DNA of 9,070 bases from Litoreibacter sp. GTDB taxonomy: Bacteria > Pseudomonadota > Alphaproteobacteria > Rhodobacterales > Rhodobacteraceae. The stretch covers positions 1 to 9,070 of the forward strand of contig JABDPP010000330.1 in assembly GCA_013042765.1 (NCBI GenBank), in the 5' to 3' direction. The notes beneath the pieces were generated by a model. That model had not been told where the DNA came from. It made no database searches and saw nothing but the letters and a program-made list of their open reading frames with translations. Made by a program: the position numbers and the translations under genes. Numbering within the stretch: the stretch's first letter is position 1; every line of letters starts with the position of its first letter. This document shows, in pieces, positions 4,749 to 9,070 of the stretch.

Positions 4749-6524
4749 CTAGTCCTGCGGGATCACCCGCAGGCCCAGTTCCATCAGCTGATCGCTGGTT
4801 GGGTCGCTGGGGGCCGACATCATCAGGTCCTCGGCACGCTGGTTCATCGGGAACAGGATAACCTCGCGAATATTGGCTTCATCGGCCAGCAACATCACGA
4901 TCCGGTCGATGCCAGCCGCACAGCCCCCGTGGGGCGGCGCGCCGTACTGGAACGCGTTGACCATGCCGCCGAAGCGCTTGCGCACCTCGTCCTCACCGTA
5001 CCCCGCAAGACCAAACGCCTTGAACATGATCTCCGGCTTGTGGTTCCGGATCGCCCCCGAAATCAGCTCGTAACCGTTGCAGGCCAGATCATACTGATAG
5101 CCGAGCACCTCGAGCGGATCGCCCTCCAGCGTCTCCATCCCGCCTTGCGGCATGGAAAACGGGTTGTGAGAAAAGTCGATCTTGCCGGTTTCCTCGTCCG
5201 CCTCGTACATCGGGAAATCCACGACCCAGGCGAAAGCAAAGCGGTTCTGTTCGGTCAGGCCAAGTTCGTTGCCAATCTCGACCCGGGCGCGGCCGGCCAC
5301 CCCTTCGAAGGAGGCGGGCTTGCCACCGAGGAAGAACGCCGCATCGCCTTTGCCAAGGCCCAATTGCAGACGGATCGCCTCGGTCCGTTCCGGCCCGATA
5401 TTCTTGGCCAGCGGTCCGGCGGCTTCCATGCCGTCAGCACCGTCGCGCCAGAAGATGTAGCCCATGCCGGGAAGCCCTTCTTTCTGGGCAAAGGCATTCA
5501 TCCGGTCGCAGAATTTCCGGCTGCCGCCACCTTTCGCGGGGATCGCGCGGATCTGGGTGCCTTCATGTTCGAGGATCTTGGCGAAAATCGCGAAACCGGA
5601 ACCGCGGAAATGTTCGCTGACTTCCTGCATCTTGATCGGGTTACGCAGGTCGGGCTTGTCGGTGCCATACCATAGCATCGAGTCGCGGAAGCTGATATGG
5701 GGCCAGACCTTATCGACCGTATGCCCGCCGCCAAACTCCTCGAAGACACCTTCGATCACCGGCTGGATCGTGTCGAACACATCCTGCTGCTCGACAAAGG
5801 ACATCTCCAGATCAAGCTGGTAGAAATCGGTGGGCGAGCGGTCGGCGCGCGGGTCCTCGTCGCGGAAACATGGCGCGATCTGGAAATACTTGTCGAAGCC
5901 CGAGACCATAAGCAGCTGCTTGAACTGCTGTGGGGCCTGCGGCAGAGCGTAGAACTTTCCCGGATGCAGGCGCGAGGGCACGAGGAAATCGCGCGCGCCT
6001 TCCGGGCTCGACGCTGTGATGATCGGGGTCTGGAACTCGCGGAACTCGAGATCCCACATCCGCTTGCGGATCGAGGCCACCACGTCCGAACGCAGCTTCA
6101 TGTTCTCCTGCAGTTTTTCCCGACGCAGGTCGAGGAAGCGATACCGCAGGCGGGTCTCTTCGGGATATTCCTGATCGCCAAACACCATAAGTGGCAATTC
6201 GTCAGCCGCACCGAGGATCTCGATATCGCGCACGAAAACCTCGACCTCGCCGGTCGGGATCTTCGGGTTCACAAGGCTTTCGTCGCGGGCCTTCACGGTG
6301 CCGTCGATGCGGATGCACCATTCCGAGCGTACCTTCTCAACCTCGGAAAAGACCGGGCTGTCGGGATCGGCCAGCACCTGCGTCACGCCATAATGGTCAC
6401 GCAGATCGATGAACAGAATGCCGCCGTGATCGCGCACGCGGTGCACCCAACCGGACAGGCGCACGGTGTCGCCTACATGGGCTTTGTTCAGTTCAGAGCA
6501 GGTATGGCTTCGAAAAGCATGCAT
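4749..6524 (-). CDS. aspS: aspartyl-tRNA synthetase (probably non-discriminating, AspRS / Asx-RS)
   Basis: A 591-residue class IIb synthetase that charges tRNA-Asp with aspartate, in the cytoplasm; E. coli AspRS has 590. Residues 1-110 are the OB-fold anticodon-binding domain ('[21 protein letters not shown]'). Next come class II motif 1 (about 150-180), motif 2 '[21 protein letters not shown]' (220-240, Arg221 with alpha-type insertion), the bacterial GAD insertion (about 300-420), and motif 3 '[14 protein letters not shown]' (533-546, Arg541). His33 in 'RDHGG' replaces the Leu of E. coli. His at this site marks enzymes that also charge tRNA-Asn, to be amidated by GatCAB. The frame is open to 6731, but the start is placed at 6524 because GAGGGA precedes it and the protein then begins like known AspRS. 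Confidence 0.95.
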   Translation of the reverse strand: MHAFRSHTCSELNKAHVGDTVRLSGWVHRVRDHGGILFIDLRDHYGVTQVLADPDSPVFSEVEKVRSEWCIRIDGTVKARDESLVNPKIPTGEVEVFVRDIEILGAADELPLMVFGDQEYPEETRLRYRFLDLRREKLQENMKLRSDVVASIRKRMWDLEFREFQTPIITASSPEGARDFLVPSRLHPGKFYALPQAPQQFKQLLMVSGFDKYFQIAPCFRDEDPRADRSPTDFYQLDLEMSFVEQQDVFDTIQPVIEGVFEEFGGGHTVDKVWPHISFRDSMLWYGTDKPDLRNPIKMQEVSEHFRGSGFAIFAKILEHEGTQIRAIPAKGGGSRKFCDRMNAFAQKEGLPGMGYIFWRDGADGMEAAGPLAKNIGPERTEAIRLQLGLGKGDAAFFLGGKPASFEGVAGRARVEIGNELGLTEQNRFAFAWVVDFPMYEADEETGKIDFSHNPFSMPQGGMETLEGDPLEVLGYQYDLACNGYELISGAIRNHKPEIMFKAFGLAGYGEDEVRKRFGGMVNAFQYGAPPHGGCAAGIDRIVMLLADEANIREVILFPMNQRAEDLMMSAPSDPTSDQLMELGLRVIPQD

Positions 6525-6531
6525 GGATCGG

Positions 6532-6537
6532 TCCCTC
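6532..6537 (-). promoter_or_regulatory. ribosome binding site that fixes the aspS start
   Basis: On the minus strand GAGGGA (rc of 6532-6537) stands seven bases before ATG 6524-6522. It decides against the 69-codon longer reading frame starting at 6731, whose extra residues show no conserved feature. Confidence 0.7.
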
Positions 6538-6555
6538 GGGAAACAAGTTTGGCCC

Positions 6556-6584
6556 GATACACATGCGCGCGCGCCGGAAGTCAA
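6556..6584 (-). promoter_or_regulatory. candidate aspS promoter
   Basis: Minus strand TTGACT (6584-6579) is followed after exactly 17 bases by TGTATC (6561-6556). The -35 box matches the consensus at five of six positions, the -10 at three of six. The GC-rich spacer and weak -10 are common in this group. The start of transcription would fall near 6549, giving a leader of about 25 bases just long enough for the ribosome binding site. This also argues that the upstream in-frame codons are not translated. Confidence 0.5.
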
Positions 6585-6877
6585 GAGAACCTGCCGCAAC
6601 AGCCTGCCCACACGGCGCTTTAGGGCCGCGTCAAATGGCAGCTTCCGCCCTCCCGTGCAGATGTGACTCAAAGGACTCGTTGGGGGATTTTTTGGACCCT
6701 CCAATCGCGTTTGAGCGGAAATCCGCCTCATTCCGCACTGTAACCCATGGCAAACAAATGCTTTTATTTGTAAAGGTAAGGAAAACTGGTCCTTGTCACT
6801 CAGGTCGCGTTCGATAGTCTGACAGGAAGAGGGGCAAAACGTGTGGTATTTTGTGCACGTAAGGGGAACTATCGTCC
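6585..6877. other. intergenic stretch between the divergent aspS and cfa genes
   Basis: About 350 bases separate the two start codons. Apart from the aspS promoter and ribosome binding site I see no gene here. The stretch holds a possible hairpin at 6680-6704 (TTGGGGG with CCCTCCAA, one G-T pair, containing six T), a small stem GCGGA/TCCGC at 6715-6726, the AT-rich palindrome at 6754-6771, and the cfa ribosome binding site AAGGGG at 6861-6866. Bases 6750-6780 are much richer in A and T than the surroundings, which suggests the cfa control region. I could not identify a clear -35/-10 pair for cfa. Confidence 0.5.
6754..6771. promoter_or_regulatory. AT-rich palindrome upstream of cfa, possible operator
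   Basis: ACAAAT 6754-6759 and ATTTGT 6766-6771 are exact inverted copies around GCTTTT. It lies about 105 bases before the cfa start in the only AT-rich patch of the region. The position fits a regulator-binding site; the factor is unknown, and a 6-base palindrome in AT-rich DNA may be chance. Confidence 0.3.
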
Positions 6878-8116
6878 ATGTGGGACAAACTGTTTTTGAC
6901 GATGATCAGCAAGCTCGTGAAAAAGGGCACGCTGGTTCTAAACATGCCGAATGGCGACGAATGGCGCTTTGGCGATGGGACGAAACCACAGGCTGTGGTC
7001 ACGCTGAAATCGCGGGGCCTGCCCTTCAAGCTCGTGCGGAATCCGGAGCTTGCCGTGGGCGAGGCCTATATGGACGGCACGCTGGTCATCGAGGACGACA
7101 ATGTGCGCGGCCTTCTGGCCCTGCTGATCGCCAACCACGAAGAGGGCAATATGCCCCGGTGGCAGAAGATGATCAAAGCGCTGCGAATTGCAAAACGGCG
7201 CTGGGACCAGTGGATCCCGCGCAAGACTGCCAAGCAGAACGCGGCACATCACTACGACATCTCGACCGATTTCTATTACCTGTTTCTCGATGAGGACCGG
7301 CAATATACCTGCGCATATTTCCGCGAAAATGACGAAACGCTGGAACAGGCCCAGATCAACAAGAAGCGCCACATCGCCGGGAAGCTGCTGATTGAGCCGG
7401 GTATGCGGGTGCTCGATATCGGGTCCGGCTGGGGCGGGCTCGCGATCACGCTGGCCAAGGAGTACGGCGCCCATGTGGTGGGTGTGACCCTTTCGGAGGA
7501 ACAACTCAAAGCAGCGCGGATCCGCGCCGAGGAAGCCGGCGTCGCAGACAAGGTCGAGTTCCGCCTGACCGATTACCGCAATGTGGACGAGACCTTTGAC
7601 CGGATCGTCTCCGTGGGGATGCTGGAACATGTCGGCCAGCCGCAATACGCCACTTATTTCAACCAGATCGACAAGAACCTCGCCGATGACGGCATTGCCC
7701 TGATCCACTTCATCGGACGGGTCTCGCCGCCGGGCAATCTCAGCCCGTGGTTCCAGAAATATATCTTCCCCGGCGGCTATACGCCCGCCATGTCGGAAGT
7801 GCTGCACGAGGTCGAAAAAACCGGGTTGCAGCAAGCCGATATCGAGGTCTGGCGCACCCATTACGACCGCACCCTGAACGAATGGCTCAACCGCTATGAG
7901 GCCAATCTCGACCAGGTCCGCGCCATGGGCTACGACGAACGCTTCATCCGGATGTGGCGCTATTACCTGATCGCCTCGGAGCTTTCGATGTCGGACATGC
8001 CGCATGTGCTGTTCCATCTGCAGCTCGCCAAGCATCAGGATACCGTCCCGGTCTGTCGCGACTATCTCTACCGTGGCGAGGAAGAAAAACTCGTCCCGAT
8101 CCGCGCCGCCGAATAG
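6878..8116 (+). CDS. cfa: cyclopropane-fatty-acyl-phospholipid synthase family methyltransferase
   Basis: A 412-residue SAM-dependent enzyme that adds a methylene bridge across the double bond of unsaturated acyl chains in membrane phospholipids; it works at the inner face of the membrane. An N-terminal lipid-binding region of about 110 residues is followed by the methyltransferase domain. The SAM motif is '[10 protein letters not shown]' (178-187). Residues matching E. coli Cfa active-site positions are present: Cys145 in 'QYTCAYF', Glu250-His251 in 'GMLEHVG', His277 in 'LIHFIG', and Tyr329 in 'WRTHYDRTL'. AAGGGG at 6861-6866 precedes ATG 6878 by 11 bases. It is monocistronic by context. Some relatives in this family make methylated or furan fatty acids, so the exact product is less certain than the class. 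Confidence 0.93.
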   Translation: MWDKLFLTMISKLVKKGTLVLNMPNGDEWRFGDGTKPQAVVTLKSRGLPFKLVRNPELAVGEAYMDGTLVIEDDNVRGLLALLIANHEEGNMPRWQKMIKALRIAKRRWDQWIPRKTAKQNAAHHYDISTDFYYLFLDEDRQYTCAYFRENDETLEQAQINKKRHIAGKLLIEPGMRVLDIGSGWGGLAITLAKEYGAHVVGVTLSEEQLKAARIRAEEAGVADKVEFRLTDYRNVDETFDRIVSVGMLEHVGQPQYATYFNQIDKNLADDGIALIHFIGRVSPPGNLSPWFQKYIFPGGYTPAMSEVLHEVEKTGLQQADIEVWRTHYDRTLNEWLNRYEANLDQVRAMGYDERFIRMWRYYLIASELSMSDMPHVLFHLQLAKHQDTVPVCRDYLYRGEEEKLVPIRAAE

Positions 8117-8139
8117 GCCCGGCCGGACCGGCCCCGCGC

Positions 8140-8172
8140 TTTCATTTCTCCGAAAATATCCCCGCCGGAGGC
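8140..8172 (+). repeat. 33-bp intergenic repeat, copy B
   Basis: Second copy of the element at 485-517, same strand, 24 bases after the cfa stop. It has TTTCATTTCTC, the variable CGA, then AAATATCCCCGCCGGAGGC. Its last bases supply the left arm of the hairpin at 8164-8183, whereas copy A folds with a different right arm. The conserved left part with changing right arms suggests the stem is kept while its sequence drifts. Confidence 0.8.
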
Positions 8173-8203
8173 ATCCCTCCGGCTTGCACGGTGGCGCGTG
8201 CAA
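8164..8203 (+). terminator. two abutting hairpins after cfa, possible terminator or 3'-end stabiliser
   Basis: Hairpin 1 has an eight-base perfect stem, GCCGGAGG 8164-8171 with CCTCCGGC 8176-8183, and loop CATC. Hairpin 2 begins at the next base, with TTGCACG 8184-8190 and CGTGCAA 8197-8203 and loop GTGGCG. Only A residues follow, so an intrinsic terminator on the + strand is not textbook. The position between cfa and carB suggests the cfa 3' end. CTTGCACG occurs again at 8223-8230. Confidence 0.5.
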
Positions 8204-8284
8204 AAAAAGAAACCCCATCCCCCTTGCACGCTTGCGCTCCTCCCCTTAGACACGCGCTAATTTGGATAGGATTGGGGCGCTGCC

Positions 8285-9070
8285 ATGCCAAAAAGAACCG
8301 ACATTCAGTCGATTATGATCATTGGCGCGGGACCTATCGTCATCGGACAAGCCTGCGAATTTGACTATTCCGGAGCTCAGGCCTGCAAGGCGCTGCGCGA
8401 AGAGGGCTACCGCGTTATCCTCGTAAACTCGAACCCGGCCACGATCATGACCGACCCGGACATGGCCGATGCGACCTATATCGAGCCGATCACGCCAGAG
8501 ATCGTTGCCAAGATCATCGAAAAGGAGCGCCCGGATGCGCTGCTGCCAACCATGGGCGGCCAGACCGGTCTGAACACGTCGCTGGCGCTTGAGGAGATGG
8601 GCGTTCTGGACAAGTACGGGGTCGAGATGATCGGCGCCAAGCGCGACGCCATCGAAATGGCCGAGGACCGCAAGCTGTTCCGCGAAGCGATGGACCGGCT
8701 CGGGCTGGAAAACCCCAAGGCCACCATCGCCAACAACATGCAGGAATGCATGGACGCGATCGATTATGTCGGTCTGCCCGCTATTATCCGGCCGGCCTTT
8801 ACACTGGGCGGCACCGGCGGCGGCGTGGCGTATAACCGCGACGATTACGAGCATTTCTGCAAATCCGGCCTCGACGCCTCCCCGGTCAACCAGATCCTGA
8901 TCGACGAGAGCCTTCTGGGCTGGAAGGAATACGAGATGGAGGTCGTCCGCGACAAGGCGGACAACGCGATCATCGTCTGCGCGATCGAGAACGTCGACCC
9001 GATGGGCGTGCATACCGGCGACTCGATTACGGTCGCCCCGGCGCTGACACTTACGGACAAAGAATACCAG
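8285..9070 (+). CDS. carB: carbamoyl-phosphate synthase large subunit, N-terminal part (cut by window end)
   Basis: The first 262 codons of a protein that is normally about 1070-1110 residues; the frame runs off the window. With the small subunit CarA it makes carbamoyl phosphate from glutamine, bicarbonate and two ATP, for pyrimidine and arginine synthesis. The pre-ATP-grasp part begins '[30 protein letters not shown]', with '[22 protein letters not shown]' next. The first ATP-grasp domain shows Arg129, Arg169 in '[14 protein letters not shown]', and the '[17 protein letters not shown]' stretch with Glu215-type acid, in the E. coli numbering register. The start has only a weak binding site (GGGG 8274-8277). 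A weak -35/-10 pair (TTGCGC 8232, GCTAAT 8256) could start transcription close to the gene. carA is not adjacent upstream. Confidence 0.95.
   Translation, partial: MPKRTDIQSIMIIGAGPIVIGQACEFDYSGAQACKALREEGYRVILVNSNPATIMTDPDMADATYIEPITPEIVAKIIEKERPDALLPTMGGQTGLNTSLALEEMGVLDKYGVEMIGAKRDAIEMAEDRKLFREAMDRLGLENPKATIANNMQECMDAIDYVGLPAIIRPAFTLGGTGGGVAYNRDDYEHFCKSGLDASPVNQILIDESLLGWKEYEMEVVRDKADNAIIVCAIENVDPMGVHTGDSITVAPALTLTDKEYQ

Noticed and set aside
5697..6623. 308-codon open frame on the plus strand, and a similar one at 4929-5675
   Set aside because: Both are antisense to aspS with no recognisable motifs; shadows of codon bias.
6525..6731. 69-codon N-terminal extension of aspS
   Set aside because: No AspRS-like sequence in it. 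The shorter start has a good ribosome binding site and the usual family N-terminus, and a candidate promoter lies inside the extension.
6938..8218. 426-codon open frame on the minus strand
   Set aside because: Lies antisense to cfa, and its composition is that of a GC-rich complementary frame. The plus strand encodes a clearly recognised enzyme.
8246..9013. 255-codon open frame on the minus strand
   Set aside because: Antisense to the unmistakable carB coding sequence.
1..9070. mobile element, phage, CRISPR or defence system
   Set aside because: No transposase, integrase, spaced repeats or defence-gene motifs seen. All large genes are core families in ordinary context.

Overview
The window looks like a chromosomal segment from an alphaproteobacterium, most likely Rhodobacteraceae (roseobacter/Paracoccus group). 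The grounds are the high GC content, the overall protein character, a DUF1467 protein paired with methylmalonyl-CoA epimerase, an AspRS with the alphaproteobacterial 'ADRSP..FYQLD' form of motif 2, and an intergenic repeat I associate with this family from memory. Nearly all of it is housekeeping or core-genome sequence. I see no insertion sequence, prophage, CRISPR array, tRNA or rRNA, and no gene with a foreign look.

Layout. (1) 1-423 (+): C-terminal end of DNA topoisomerase I, then a 42-aa membrane ORF overlapping its stop. (2) 485-561: a repeat element with hairpins. (3) 600-1885 (+): two-gene unit of a YdjA-like nitroreductase and an EI24/CysZ-like membrane protein, coupled by ATGA. (4) 1920-2602 (-): methylmalonyl-CoA epimerase and a DUF1467 membrane protein, converging on the preceding unit. 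(5) 2863-3585 (+): a receiver-domain protein with an unrecognised C-terminal half. (6) 3598-4332 (-): a GNAT acetyltransferase, tail to tail with it. (7) 4333-4502: a divergent intergenic region with two face-to-face TTGACA boxes. (8) 4503-4694 (+): an orphan Flp-pilin-like 63-aa protein. (9) 4749-6524 (-): aspartyl-tRNA synthetase, probably non-discriminating. (10) 6878-8116 (+): cyclopropane-fatty-acid synthase-type methyltransferase. (11) 8140-8203: second copy of the repeat and two abutting hairpins. (12) 8285 to the window end (+): first 262 codons of carB.

The genes do not form one system. They cover DNA supercoiling, flavin redox chemistry, propionyl-CoA assimilation, signalling, acetylation, translation, membrane-lipid modification and pyrimidine/arginine precursor synthesis. 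Strand switches give four apparent 3'-3' or 5'-5' junctions, where the regulatory sequence is concentrated. I found no convincing new multi-gene system. The items most worth following up are the duplicated intergenic repeat, the AspRS specificity residue, the orphan pilin-like protein with its divergent promoter region, and the receiver protein's output domain.
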